From a virus: a DNA stretch of 22,155 nt. Shown piece by piece: positions 7,005 through 15,935 of the stretch (its first letter is position 1; each line of letters begins with the position of its first letter). The stretch covers positions 1 through 22,155 of the IMG/VR virus record IMGVR_UViG_3300031999_000217; one strand, given 5' to 3'. The notes beneath the pieces are model-generated. The model was not told the origin of the DNA, searched no databases, and was given only the letters and a program-made list of their open reading frames with translations. The translations under genes and the position numbers were made by a program.

Positions 7005-7846
7005 TGGCCAAAACAGCCTCGGGCGGGAACAAGGGCGGGAAAGGGGGCGGGATTGTTCTACCCGCCGTCCCCAAAGTTACAACTGCGCCCCCGCCGCAAG
7101 TTGCCCCGAATGTCTCGCCCATCATACAGCCGTTCATACAGCCGGGATTGACTCTGGGGCCGGGGGGATACGCTGGTCCGACGCCCACGGGAGGTAATCT
7201 GGAGTCGTTGTACTATAACCCCCATGCCATTCCATCGACGACCGTTCCCCCCACGTTGCCGATACCAGGCGGGTCGCCCTTCTATAACCCGGCGGCTGGG
7301 CAAACTCTACCCAGACTTCCTGTTCCGTCAGGATCGCCGTTTTACGTCCCTCCTGTCGCAACCGCACAACAGTTCCTTATGTCAGAACACCTTGCCCCGC
7401 CGCCGACGCTGGCGCAACAAATGGCGTCCGTTTATGCCTCGAACCCGCGCCTACGTGCCCTGGGCGGGCGGCCGGGAACGAACCAGCCCAACACGGCATT
7501 TGAGGACCTGTATGCCCGGAGTGGACTTGGCGAAGGCTTGGCCGTCTCTGGCATGGGTTACACACTGACCCACGGCCCCAGAGTTCCTACGCCGTGGGAG
7601 ATACGAATGCAGAAGGACTATGGGCAGGCGGCGGGGGGAACCATCGCTCCGACAGAAGTAAAGGATTACAGCCAAGCCGCGGGGGGAACTCTCGCCCCGA
7701 CGCAGCCCCCCCTCATTGTCGAAAAGCCCCCGACCTACACGCCGCGCAGGGGCGGTACCGGTTTCGAGAATTACGGCGGGGGGGGCGGGGGAACCAGATA
7801 CACCAGTGCTGGCAATGGTCTTATCAACTGGCGAATAGGATACTAG
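7004..7846 (+). CDS. Pro/Gly-rich, probably disordered protein (280 aa)
   Basis: ATG 7004 shares a base with the previous stop and follows AAGGAGG by 6 nt; an in-phase ATG at 6977 lacks a site. The protein is dominated by Pro, Gly, Ala and Thr. It starts KTASGGNKGGKGGG, has two copies of a GSPFY(N/V)P module (near residues 93 and 115), one helical island around residues 124-150 (TAQQFLMSEHL, LAQQMASVYASNPRLRALGG), two copies of DY(G/S)QAAGGT(I/L)APT, and a polyglycine run near the end. There are no catalytic motifs, signal peptide or membrane segments. A flexible linker or scaffold-like role near the portal or inside the head is a guess from composition and position. Confidence 0.7.
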   Translation: MAKTASGGNKGGKGGGIVLPAVPKVTTAPPPQVAPNVSPIIQPFIQPGLTLGPGGYAGPTPTGGNLESLYYNPHAIPSTTVPPTLPIPGGSPFYNPAAGQTLPRLPVPSGSPFYVPPVATAQQFLMSEHLAPPPTLAQQMASVYASNPRLRALGGRPGTNQPNTAFEDLYARSGLGEGLAVSGMGYTLTHGPRVPTPWEIRMQKDYGQAAGGTIAPTEVKDYSQAAGGTLAPTQPPLIVEKPPTYTPRRGGTGFENYGGGGGGTRYTSAGNGLINWRIGY

Positions 7847-7847
7847 A

Positions 7848-10800
7848 ATGCTTCCTCAGAACAAGGTACCTCCGGTATCAACAGCCCCGCCAGTAGACCA
7901 GACTGGATACAAGGGCGGCCAGGGCGCCGCGGACTGGCAGACGGAGATCAATGCGTCCAATCACTCCGTCATGGGGGTGATTGGCGGCGTCTTCACATGG
8001 CCCGCGCGGCAGATTGAGCGGTTGTGGGGATTTGTCTCACAGTGGGCAAACGATCCCGAGGAAGTCCGCGCCAACCCGAGGGCCGCATGGATGGCTTCCC
8101 CGCTGTTCTATGAGACGGGGGCGCTTACTGGAAGTTACGGCGAACCCGTCCAGATGCAGGCGCTCCACGATGCCAGGACGCTTCTTGCCGCTGGAACACC
8201 GTTCGACGAGGTGCAGGCCCGTATCTACTCTCAACACACGAATGCCGATGTGCGCAATTCCCAGACCCTTGATATGGTTGCGCAGATGTCGCTCGACCCA
8301 TTGAACATCATCTACCCGATGTGGCCCGCGGAACTATTGAATATTCCGGGCGCGGCGTTCAACGCGGCGAGTGCTCTCCTGGGGGGAAGTGCGCGGGTTG
8401 GTGAACTCCTCCCCGCGACCCGTCTTGTCCCAGGTCTTGTTGAGACGGTACAGAGAACTGCCACATTGGCGCGTTGGGGAAGTGAACCTCTGCAAGCCGC
8501 TCTTCGTGCCGAGTCCGCCGCGATGCAGGCGCTACGCGCGGCGGAAGAGGCCGGACAGGGCGTTGACACCGCCGGCCCCCTCATCGCTAGGGCAATATCT
8601 GCTTCGGCGGAAGTGGCAGAGGTCCAGGGTCGGGGGATGAACTTCTTCACGCGCATGTCTGTTGCGCTTACGGGCGGTTTGCCCCAGACGGCAGAAGAGG
8701 CCGTTCGTTGGGCAGATGGTGGGGCAATCGGAATGCTCGACTCTGCCCGTGCAGCCCTTAGAGGAGATTGGCGGACGGCGGGCAGGTGGGGACTTCTGCC
8801 CCACATGCTCTTCCGCCCAACGCAGGTATCCTCCGCACAACAGGTCCTAACGGAACTCGACCGCGTGGTGCAGAGTATTACCGCGGGCGCCCATTCGCGG
8901 GAGGAGATTGCCGGCATCCTGACGCGGGCAATGACATCCATTCGGTCGGGTGAACTCACTGGCATTCTGGCCACTCCCGCGGGAAGAGTTGTTGCAACAT
9001 GGCTTGAGCGTGCGGGCGCGGACATTGATGGGCTATTGGCCTTTGCCGCAAGTCCTGTCGTTCGAGAACAGACAGCGGACATTGCAAATATAGCCAGATT
9101 GCTTCCCCCCACAGTGCGGCGAGACGGAACCGCGGTTGCACAGACCGCCGATGACCTGATGGGTCGTATTTGGAACGGTCACGCCGACGAGACGATGACC
9201 CTTCTTCGAGAGGCCGTAGCACATCCTGTCCAAGGGCTGGAGCAGTTGGCCGAAGCCTACCGCCCAGCCATCGAGGGGGGACAACTCACGGCGGAGACAC
9301 TCAGGGCCTTTGGCGAGACGTTCAAGGAGCTGCCGTATACGGATGAACTCTGGCGCATTCACCTGATGGATCGCCTGCGCACAAACACGGCTACCCTCGC
9401 CAGGGGACTATTGGGCGAGCAACATGCCGGCTTCTGGATGCGGACGGCGCAATCCATAAAGGCGGTGGAGACACTTCTTTACCTTAGACTCAATCCCGGT
9501 TATATGGTCAGGAACTTCTGGAACAACGAGGCCACGGGTCTTGCCTGGCACTTCTGGAGCGGTTTGTCCGCCGACGACATTGCGCGTGTGTGGGAGCGCG
9601 CTGGCGTCCTAGACCCACGTGTGTACTCCGGTATTGGTGCGGCGGACATTGCCGCCAGTGGTCCACAAGCCGCCAGGACGGTTGCGGATAGGATTAGACA
9701 GTCCTTCAGCGAGGCGAGCGACATCATCGGGGAAGCTGGCCAGGTAAGTACGGGCTGGGTTGGCAGACTGGTAAACAAGGTTACAAATCTCCTCCCGACG
9801 GACGCCGGACGTATTGCACAACAGATGGAACAGATCGCCTCGTCCCGCTTTATGACCCACGGGTTTCTTGAAGCATTCCCCCGCTACGCCGAGATAGGGT
9901 ATGAGCGTATCCCGCAGGCTCTTCGAGGACAGATGGGCGAGGAGGCGGCGAATGCACTTGAGGCAGGTCTTCGTGGGGCGATGAACCGCGCCGAACGGGA
10001 GGCCATCCTATTCGGCAACATCAACATCAGCGCCGGAAACCTGATGGATGAGACTGCCCGCAGGGTGGGCCTGAGCCAGGATGCCATTCGAGGCATCTTT
10101 GGTTCGGAACTCCAGGGCCAACTCTCCACAGACCTGGTTGCGGCAATGGCCTCCAGGAACCAGGACGAGGTAGCTGCGGCGGTACGGGCCTTTAGTCTGA
10201 GAGCAGAACAGCGCATCGACAACGCAATCACTGGGGCGGAGTGGGCGGAACGCACGAGGCAGACGGTACAACTTGACGGCCCGATGGGCGCCGCCAGGGT
10301 TTATCGGGACGGTGAGGCATTTGCAACCCAGGCCCTTGAGATACATCTGCGGACGCTGGATACGGAAGTTGCCGCAATTCGGCAACTCCCCACGCGCGGG
10401 GAAAGACAAGCCGCGTGGGGCGCACTAGACACTCGCCAACAGGCATATTGGACTCGCATCCGCAGAGTCCTTGGAGAACAAGCGGATGGATTGACAAGAG
10501 GTCTCCGAGACGCGGGTCTTGCGACTGGTGACGAGTTTGCCGCCACCGTTAGACTTAGAAACGCGGCCTACCAAGAGTTCTTTGTGGCACGCCGAAGAAT
10601 CTTGGACGCTTTCTATAAGGGCGAGTGGGCGGACGATGCGGTTCGAGAGGCGGCCTACGCCGACGCCATGGGCCAGATAGACACGGCTTACGGGGAACTC
10701 ACAAATGCGGTAGGACAACACGCCCAGGCCCTCGATGGACAGATTGGCGCACTAATAACCGACCCGACGCAGAGGACCGGGTTTGATGCCGTTCGCGCGC

Positions 10801-12965
10801 AAGTGCGAACCCTCCAGCAGCAATATATGGTGGACATAAGGGCGGCATATCGACAAGCCGCCAATATGAACGAGGCGGAACGGGCCGCATTCTTCGATGA
10901 CGCGGTTGTTCCATTGCGGGTTCAATATCAGACGACTCGTTACCAACTAGAGGCTGGCCTAGAGAGACAGATGGGTCTTCCGAACGCCACCATTCTTGTT
11001 CCTGACCCGGACCCCCGAGGAATCGTCCAGGCAGAGTTGTGGGCCGATAGGGGACAGCAGATTGTCCAGGAGATGGGCAACGCCGCCGCCGACCTAATGA
11101 CCCGGCGTCCGCTACGGCTTACGAACCTGACGGGCGACAATGCCGCCGCCCTGAGGATGTACGCGGCCCGTATTGAGGAACAGGCGCCTGGAGTTCTTGT
11201 GGCGAGCATGAGCCACGCCGCAGCCAGACGAGACATGGCACTCCTAAACTACGGGATGAGGACGAACTTCGATACCTACTCGGGGATGATGTTCCCCTTC
11301 TCGTTCTGGACTACACACTCAGCATTGCACTGGTTCCTGTGGAGCGTAGACCATCCGGGATACATGGCGACGATGCTTCGGTTCCGCCAGATCATGCAAA
11401 ACGCGAGTACGCAGGCGGGAGTACCGCGACGATTGCAGGGATACGTTCCTACAATCAATCTCCCGTTCGCGCCCGCGTGGATGGGGCCGGCATTCGTCAA
11501 CGTGACGGGTATTGCCCTGCCAATAGACCAGTGGATACGGACCGCCGAGAATATGCAGTATGACCTCGAAAGCGAAGAGGGTCGAGTTATGAGACAACTC
11601 GACACGATGGTCGAGAGTGGGCAAATCACGCAAGCCGCACGGGACCAGGCGGTTTCAACCCATTCCGGAGATGTCTGGTCTCTAGCCGCGAGCGCAGTGG
11701 AGAATGGCGACGACTCGTGGGTGGACACGATGGCCATGCTTACCAGTCCACACGCGCCCATCATGTGGGCTTACAACGCCGCCAGGGGTAGACCCTTCCA
11801 GTCTGGCCCGTTCCTTCCCATCACCAGGACCATTCGGGGCTTGGCGGGGATGTTTGGGGCAGATGTCAATATCGAACAACCGCTACAGGATGCCCTCGGC
11901 CTTCCCAGGTTTGACGTCTACGACGAGTACCGCGTTCAGCGCCAACTATCAGACATGGCGATGGAGGGCTTCCCAACGCAAGACCTCTCGCGTGCGGCAA
12001 CCGACCGTTCTGGTCCACTATGGGAGGAGGCCAGAAGGCGTTCCGTACAACAGTACAGCGTGTCTGCGGTTGGAGGGCTTCTGGGTATTCCCGCACAGGC
12101 ATATCCTCCCGGAGAGGACGCCGCACGGGACCTTGCGCAGCAATTCGGGGAGGCGGTAGACCGAGAGAATAGCGGCACAGAACCAAATGCTATTGGGACG
12201 TTCCTAAACGAACATCCCGAGGTTGGGTTACGTCTTGGCCTGAACGATGCGCCAGCAGAGAGAATACAGCGGTTCCTAGTAGACCAAATCTGGAGTGGTT
12301 GGAACCAGATGCCCAGTTACAACCAGAGGGAGATAGTGGAGCAGTTCGGTCCCCTATTCGAGCAGGCTATTCTCAACCCCGAGACACGATCATACGATAC
12401 TGTTCCCACAGAGGTATTGGGGATGTGGGCGCGTGCGATGGGCGGAGAACCCCTGGGTTCCCTGCCCGCCACACAAGCCACGACGATGGCCCTATCCCTC
12501 ACCCCGAGGGATGTGGCAGAGCGCCTCCAGGTCTTCTACGATACCCGGAACCAATACTTCGACTACGACGCGATAAGCGCTGCCCAGACAGAGTATTTTG
12601 CCATTGCCGAGTCGCAGAGGGCCGCTTTCCGACAGGCAAATCCCGAAATGATGCGATATTGGGACTGGAGACGCCAGTTCCTCTATCAAAACCCGGCACT
12701 TATCGACTATCTGGTAGAGGACCCGAGCACGTTTCTATTCCCCACGGCCCAGGCATATGAGCAGGCGACTGCTACTGAACCGAACTTCCAGTGGGCTGAG
12801 TGGTATTCGTATCTCGGACCCAACTTGTCGAATCTGGTCCTAGACTGGAACCGAGGCGAAGTCATGCCTGCCGCGGCGGAGGCGCGGCTGAGAGAGATGG
12901 CGACTGACTTGGGTATCGAATATGATGCGCTACTAGAACGTTTGAGTGCATCCCTTGCGCGGTAG
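7848..12965 (+). CDS. Giant phage protein of unknown function, likely virion-associated (1,705 aa)
   Basis: The largest gene here, with an ATG 1 nt after the previous stop. No enzyme motif is certain. Residues about 170-470 are Ala-rich helices. About 530-573 is a conserved-looking aromatic segment (TLLYLRLNPGYMVRNFWNN), reminiscent of NPxxxxRN motifs in phage 'large polyvalent' proteins. About 730-1090 is long charged helices. About 1138-1230 is a second aromatic block (GMMFPFSFWTTHSALHWFLW, then INLPFAPAWMGPAF), amphipathic rather than clearly transmembrane. About 1400-1700 is helical and Gln/Trp/Tyr-rich. Lying between portal and scaffold, it is a candidate for an internal or DNA-ejection protein; peptidoglycan hydrolase and RNA polymerase signatures were looked for and not seen. 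Confidence 0.85.
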   Translation: MLPQNKVPPVSTAPPVDQTGYKGGQGAADWQTEINASNHSVMGVIGGVFTWPARQIERLWGFVSQWANDPEEVRANPRAAWMASPLFYETGALTGSYGEPVQMQALHDARTLLAAGTPFDEVQARIYSQHTNADVRNSQTLDMVAQMSLDPLNIIYPMWPAELLNIPGAAFNAASALLGGSARVGELLPATRLVPGLVETVQRTATLARWGSEPLQAALRAESAAMQALRAAEEAGQGVDTAGPLIARAISASAEVAEVQGRGMNFFTRMSVALTGGLPQTAEEAVRWADGGAIGMLDSARAALRGDWRTAGRWGLLPHMLFRPTQVSSAQQVLTELDRVVQSITAGAHSREEIAGILTRAMTSIRSGELTGILATPAGRVVATWLERAGADIDGLLAFAASPVVREQTADIANIARLLPPTVRRDGTAVAQTADDLMGRIWNGHADETMTLLREAVAHPVQGLEQLAEAYRPAIEGGQLTAETLRAFGETFKELPYTDELWRIHLMDRLRTNTATLARGLLGEQHAGFWMRTAQSIKAVETLLYLRLNPGYMVRNFWNNEATGLAWHFWSGLSADDIARVWERAGVLDPRVYSGIGAADIAASGPQAARTVADRIRQSFSEASDIIGEAGQVSTGWVGRLVNKVTNLLPTDAGRIAQQMEQIASSRFMTHGFLEAFPRYAEIGYERIPQALRGQMGEEAANALEAGLRGAMNRAEREAILFGNINISAGNLMDETARRVGLSQDAIRGIFGSELQGQLSTDLVAAMASRNQDEVAAAVRAFSLRAEQRIDNAITGAEWAERTRQTVQLDGPMGAARVYRDGEAFATQALEIHLRTLDTEVAAIRQLPTRGERQAAWGALDTRQQAYWTRIRRVLGEQADGLTRGLRDAGLATGDEFAATVRLRNAAYQEFFVARRRILDAFYKGEWADDAVREAAYADAMGQIDTAYGELTNAVGQHAQALDGQIGALITDPTQRTGFDAVRAQVRTLQQQYMVDIRAAYRQAANMNEAERAAFFDDAVVPLRVQYQTTRYQLEAGLERQMGLPNATILVPDPDPRGIVQAELWADRGQQIVQEMGNAAADLMTRRPLRLTNLTGDNAAALRMYAARIEEQAPGVLVASMSHAAARRDMALLNYGMRTNFDTYSGMMFPFSFWTTHSALHWFLWSVDHPGYMATMLRFRQIMQNASTQAGVPRRLQGYVPTINLPFAPAWMGPAFVNVTGIALPIDQWIRTAENMQYDLESEEGRVMRQLDTMVESGQITQAARDQAVSTHSGDVWSLAASAVENGDDSWVDTMAMLTSPHAPIMWAYNAARGRPFQSGPFLPITRTIRGLAGMFGADVNIEQPLQDALGLPRFDVYDEYRVQRQLSDMAMEGFPTQDLSRAATDRSGPLWEEARRRSVQQYSVSAVGGLLGIPAQAYPPGEDAARDLAQQFGEAVDRENSGTEPNAIGTFLNEHPEVGLRLGLNDAPAERIQRFLVDQIWSGWNQMPSYNQREIVEQFGPLFEQAILNPETRSYDTVPTEVLGMWARAMGGEPLGSLPATQATTMALSLTPRDVAERLQVFYDTRNQYFDYDAISAAQTEYFAIAESQRAAFRQANPEMMRYWDWRRQFLYQNPALIDYLVEDPSTFLFPTAQAYEQATATEPNFQWAEWYSYLGPNLSNLVLDWNRGEVMPAAAEARLREMATDLGIEYDALLERLSASLAR

Positions 12966-12971
12966 ACATAA
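12942..12971 (+). promoter_or_regulatory. Candidate sigma70-type promoter before scaffold and capsid genes
   Basis: TTGAGT at 12942-12947 and CATAAT at 12966-12971 are separated by 18 nt, giving 4/6 and 5/6 matches to the -35 and -10 consensus. It falls at the end of the giant gene and in the 45-nt gap before the scaffold gene, one of the longer gaps in the window, and ahead of the genes needed in the highest copy number. A second weaker pair (TTGCGC 12955, TAGACT 12978, 17-nt spacing) overlaps it. Short consensus matches are common by chance. Confidence 0.35.
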
Positions 12972-13010
12972 TCGTGATAGACTAGACAATAACACAGGAG
13001 GTTTACCAGG

Positions 13011-13730
13011 ATGACCGAGAAGGCGCAGGACGCCCTTCCGGTGGTCGAGCAGGACGCCGTGGGAAAGCCAATTCCACAGGTTTCTGGCGGATCAGCGGAT
13101 GCGGGTTCGGCAACAACCGGCCCAGACGTGAGTGCTCTTGATAAAAGGCTTGCGGGAATTGAGGAGAAACTGTCTACGCTGGACAGGATTGACGACAAGA
13201 TCGACGCTCGTTTCAAGTCCAGCACAGACAAGCGGTTCCAGAATCTCCAGCAATTCAAGGATGCTCTGGACGAGGCGAAGGGGGACGTGAAACTCGCCGC
13301 GCGCAACATGCTCCTCGACGAGATGCTGGAGGAACGAAAAGCCTCCCCCGCACCTAGTTCCGGTGGGGATCGTGGCAGGTCGCCCGCCGCGAACGACGAG
13401 AGTCTAACCGCGAAGTTCCTGAATGAACTCAAAGACGAGTCCGGCGTAGAACTCACCGACGAAGAGTTGCACAGGGTTTGGGATGGCAAACGCTATACCG
13501 CCTTGGACGACGCCTTCAAGGACGCCAAGAAGGCCGCATGGAAGAAGGCCAAGGGCGAGAGCATCGGACTCGGCGCGGCCGCGACTGGTGGCGGAAAGCA
13601 AGTCACACAGTCGGATACCGACGATGAGCTTCTGGAGCAGTACGAGAAGGCTTCGAAGCAACCCGTCGGCAAGGCCGAGGAACTAAAGAGACTTCGAGAG
13701 GAGGCAAAGAAACGCGGCCTCCTGAAATGA
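13011..13730 (+). CDS. Capsid scaffold protein (239 aa)
   Basis: Expected to guide assembly of capsid protein into the procapsid and then leave. It lies directly before the capsid gene, starts at ATG 13011 after a perfect AGGAGG, and shows scaffold traits: a disordered acidic N-terminus, a coiled coil at about 40-75 (LDKRLAGIEEKLSTLDRIDDK), a charged helical stretch (QQFKDALDEAKGDVKLAARN), a Pro/Ser/Gly linker near 110-130, a second helical part (DESGVELTDEELHRVWDGKRYTALDD), and a basic C-terminal helix (EELKRLREEAKKRGLLK) of the kind that binds capsid subunits. Sequence motifs are weak, so position and composition carry the call. Confidence 0.82.
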   Translation: MTEKAQDALPVVEQDAVGKPIPQVSGGSADAGSATTGPDVSALDKRLAGIEEKLSTLDRIDDKIDARFKSSTDKRFQNLQQFKDALDEAKGDVKLAARNMLLDEMLEERKASPAPSSGGDRGRSPAANDESLTAKFLNELKDESGVELTDEELHRVWDGKRYTALDDAFKDAKKAAWKKAKGESIGLGAAATGGGKQVTQSDTDDELLEQYEKASKQPVGKAEELKRLREEAKKRGLLK

Positions 13731-13745
13731 ACATAGGAGTTTGAA

Positions 13746-14984
13746 ATGACTGTCACGCAGAGTTCGACTCTGTCGAATAGCCTGCGCATCCAGTACTTGA
13801 ATGACTATCAGCAAGGCGCTATGCGGCGTCGGTTCTACGACATCGTGGCCTCGCCTATCGACGGCCTTTCGGCTGCCGCGGGTCAGGCACAGGCGATGGC
13901 CGACCTGTCCAAGGGCGGAACTGTTCGGATTCCTTTCCTCAGCGACATGAACGTAACCACAACCCCGCTGAGTGAGATTTCGGACATTCTTCCCCAGACA
14001 CTCGCAGACGCGACCGCTGATGTCACCGTTGATATGTTCGGTGATGGCATCCAGACATCTCAAAAGGCGCTGATCGAATACTACACCAACTACGGGTCTA
14101 GTTCACCGGCGAAGGTCGGGTTGAATATGATGGACCTCGTGGACTTCAAGGCTGGTGAGGCTGCGCTGAATGGGTCTCTGGTATACCGATATGTCGGACG
14201 GGCAACTCTGGCTGCGGCTACTTCGGCACACTATGCTTCGGACGGCGTTTTTGCGAACGTCGCGGCTCGTCTGAGCAGTTTCTCGTGTCCAGGATGGGAA
14301 GGCGAAGGAAAGCCGACCTCCTGGGTGGCTCTGATGGACCACTTCGTTCTCAATGACATCGCTCGCGGCACCAACGGGACCATTGTCCTCAATGTCGCAC
14401 AGTACCAGGACAAGGAAATGGTTCTGAACAACGAAGTGGGACGACTCCATTCGTTCCGCATCGTTGCTAGTGGTTTCGCCAAGACGTTCTACGGCGCGGG
14501 GCTTGCAGACACGGGTGGCCACACGGTCACCACGACTTTAACTGTTGCCGCCGCAAGATTGGCGAAGACCCTTACGTTGACCTACGGCAACCTTCACGCA
14601 GACGAGTGGCTCAATATCGGCACCGTCGAAACTGGCAGCACCTTCTACCCGAATAACGAACGGGTAAAGGTGGCATCGGTTTCCGGGTCAACGGTCGTCG
14701 TCATTGTTGGCGAAGGACCGAATGGCGGATTGCGGTTCTCACATGCAGCCGGGGAAGCGATCAGTGACAGGGTTAGTGTTCACACTATCCTGTTCGGCGG
14801 ACCGCAGTCCATAGTGAAGGTGTGGGCACCAGACATCGGGGAGTTCGGAGAACTGGTTGGGCCAAAGAAACAGGGTTTGGCAGATCAGTGGACTTCCTTC
14901 GCCTGGAAGTGGTTCGGCGGATACGGTCGAATCAGCGAGAACTGGCTCTACCGCGGCGAGTTCGCCGTAAGCGAGGAGGCGTAA
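13746..14984 (+). CDS. Major capsid protein, N4 gp56-like, HK97-type fold (412 aa)
   Basis: Forms the icosahedral shell. The order scaffold-capsid and the sequence support this. The N-terminal half has MADLSKGGTVRIPFLSDM followed by TPLSEISDILPQTL. The middle has WVALMDHFVLNDIARG and NNEVGRLHSFRIVASGFAKT (about 228-247), close to the EVG-GFRIV signature I associate with N4 gp56-type capsid proteins. The end has QSIVKVWAPDIGEFGELVG and WKWFGGYGRISENWLYRGEF. Residues about 250-350 are Thr/Val-rich and look like an inserted or variable beta region. TAGGAG precedes the ATG by 6 nt. The HK97-type fold is inferred from the family, not visible directly. Confidence 0.88.
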   Translation: MTVTQSSTLSNSLRIQYLNDYQQGAMRRRFYDIVASPIDGLSAAAGQAQAMADLSKGGTVRIPFLSDMNVTTTPLSEISDILPQTLADATADVTVDMFGDGIQTSQKALIEYYTNYGSSSPAKVGLNMMDLVDFKAGEAALNGSLVYRYVGRATLAAATSAHYASDGVFANVAARLSSFSCPGWEGEGKPTSWVALMDHFVLNDIARGTNGTIVLNVAQYQDKEMVLNNEVGRLHSFRIVASGFAKTFYGAGLADTGGHTVTTTLTVAAARLAKTLTLTYGNLHADEWLNIGTVETGSTFYPNNERVKVASVSGSTVVVIVGEGPNGGLRFSHAAGEAISDRVSVHTILFGGPQSIVKVWAPDIGEFGELVGPKKQGLADQWTSFAWKWFGGYGRISENWLYRGEFAVSEEA

Positions 14985-14985
14985 C

Positions 14986-15561
14986 ATGGGTACTTATGAT
15001 GGAATGGCCATCCCGCTTTGCGGCGGATACATCACTAAGACCTCGAACGGAACGACGACCGTGGCGGTCATGGACGACTACGGATTTCAGTATATCGACC
15101 TGGCCTACAATGCCACTGCGGCGGCGAGCGGTAACTATGCAACAAGGGGTTTCGTTGAGGGCCTCTCCGTGTACGTTACCGTCACCACCACCAACACAGC
15201 ATCCATTGACGGTGGGTGTTTCTCGGTCAAGCACACGTCCGGCACCAGCACTGGTCAAATCTGGGCGGCCGAGTTCTGGCTCGAAGGGGCGGCCAGTCAA
15301 AGTATGGCCGGTGGGCGCGTCGGGTGCATCCAACTCGTTCTGAACCACCCGTCCACATATACTTGGGTGAACGCGGCCGTTTCGTTCATCAACTTCTATG
15401 CCCTGGACAAGCAACCGTATGCTTGCATGACGTTCCTGGGCGCCACGGTGGACAGTAGCTACTTTGTGACCTGTGTCGCGTCTGCCGCGGATCACGCACT
15501 GAGAATCTACGTAGACAACGTGGCGTACTATATCATGCTGTCCGACACCACGGCGGCATAA
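14986..15561 (+). CDS. Capsid-linked beta-rich protein, possible head decoration (191 aa)
   Basis: Starts at ATG 14986, one base after the capsid stop, with GAGGAGG located inside the capsid gene end, so its translation is probably coupled to the capsid gene. Thr, Ser, Ala, Val and aromatics alternate in beta patterns (GFVEGLSVYVTVTTTNTASI, INFYALDKQPYACMTFLGAT, RIYVDNVAYYIMLSDTT). No signal peptide or catalytic motif is seen. Placement right after the capsid gene suggests a decoration or stabilising protein made at similar levels; it could equally be a head-fibre component. I do not recognise a named family. Confidence 0.7.
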   Translation: MGTYDGMAIPLCGGYITKTSNGTTTVAVMDDYGFQYIDLAYNATAAASGNYATRGFVEGLSVYVTVTTTNTASIDGGCFSVKHTSGTSTGQIWAAEFWLEGAASQSMAGGRVGCIQLVLNHPSTYTWVNAAVSFINFYALDKQPYACMTFLGATVDSSYFVTCVASAADHALRIYVDNVAYYIMLSDTTAA

Positions 15562-15573
15562 GGAGAAACAAGG

Positions 15574-15888
15574 ATGAACCTGTCTGTGCTTGAGAGGCTA
15601 GTGCTGCTCAAGATTCTTCCCAAAGAGGGGGATTACGCCAGTCTGAAAATCCTAACGAACCTCCGTTTATCTCTAGCCTTTACAGAGGACGAGGTGAAGG
15701 GTTGGGGAATCGCCGGGGATGCGGCAACCAACCGCACCACCTGGCAGGTTGACGGCAGGGCCGACATTCCCATCGGAGAGAAGGCCACAGACATCGTCGT
15801 AGATGCGTTCAAGAAACTCAACCGCGAAAAGAAACTCTCGGTTGATGATATGACCGCCTACGAAAAGTTCATCCCGACAACTGAATAG
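15574..15888 (+). CDS. Small conserved phage protein (104 aa)
   Basis: ATG 15574 follows AAGGAG by 8 nt. The sequence resembles a family of about 100 residues I know from many phages but which has no established function: an opening LSVLERLVLLKILPKEGDYASLK, a middle predicted helix LRLSLAFTEDEVKGWG, then an ending IPIGEKATDIVVDAFKKLN and YEKFIPTTE. It is compact and mostly helical. The gene closes the capsid sub-block, followed within 9 nt by a strong inverted repeat. A head or neck accessory role is possible from position alone. Confidence 0.72.
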   Translation: MNLSVLERLVLLKILPKEGDYASLKILTNLRLSLAFTEDEVKGWGIAGDAATNRTTWQVDGRADIPIGEKATDIVVDAFKKLNREKKLSVDDMTAYEKFIPTTE

Positions 15889-15896
15889 ATGCGACG

Positions 15897-15925
15897 ACTA
15901 GGGGCGGGACTGTCCCGCCCCTAGT
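15897..15925 (+). terminator. Perfect 14-bp inverted repeat; terminator or processing hairpin
   Basis: ACTAGGGGCGGGAC at 15897-15910, a single T, then its exact reverse complement at 15912-15925. Folded RNA would give a stem of about 12 G/C-rich pairs with an ACTGT loop. It sits between the capsid block and the glycosyltransferase cassette. No U-tract follows (next bases GGCAATTATC), so classical Rho-independent termination is doubtful; it may limit read-through, protect the 3' end of capsid mRNA, or mask the start of the next gene, whose possible GTG (15924) lies in the stem. Confidence 0.6.
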
Positions 15926-15935
15926 GGCAATTATC

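Noticed and set aside
8312-9112. 266-aa minus-strand open frame inside the giant gene
   Set aside because: Ser/Arg/Ala/Pro-rich mirror translation of a strongly coding plus-strand region; no ribosome-binding site or domain.
7848-12965. N4-like virion RNA polymerase
   Set aside because: The capsid protein suggested an N4 link, but the giant protein lacks the T7-type motif B lysine; RRDMALLNYG is only a superficial match, and no motif A was found.
12707-13489. 260-aa minus-strand open frame spanning the giant gene end and scaffold
   Set aside because: Ser/Leu-rich shadow crossing two real plus-strand genes and the AGGAGG of the scaffold gene.
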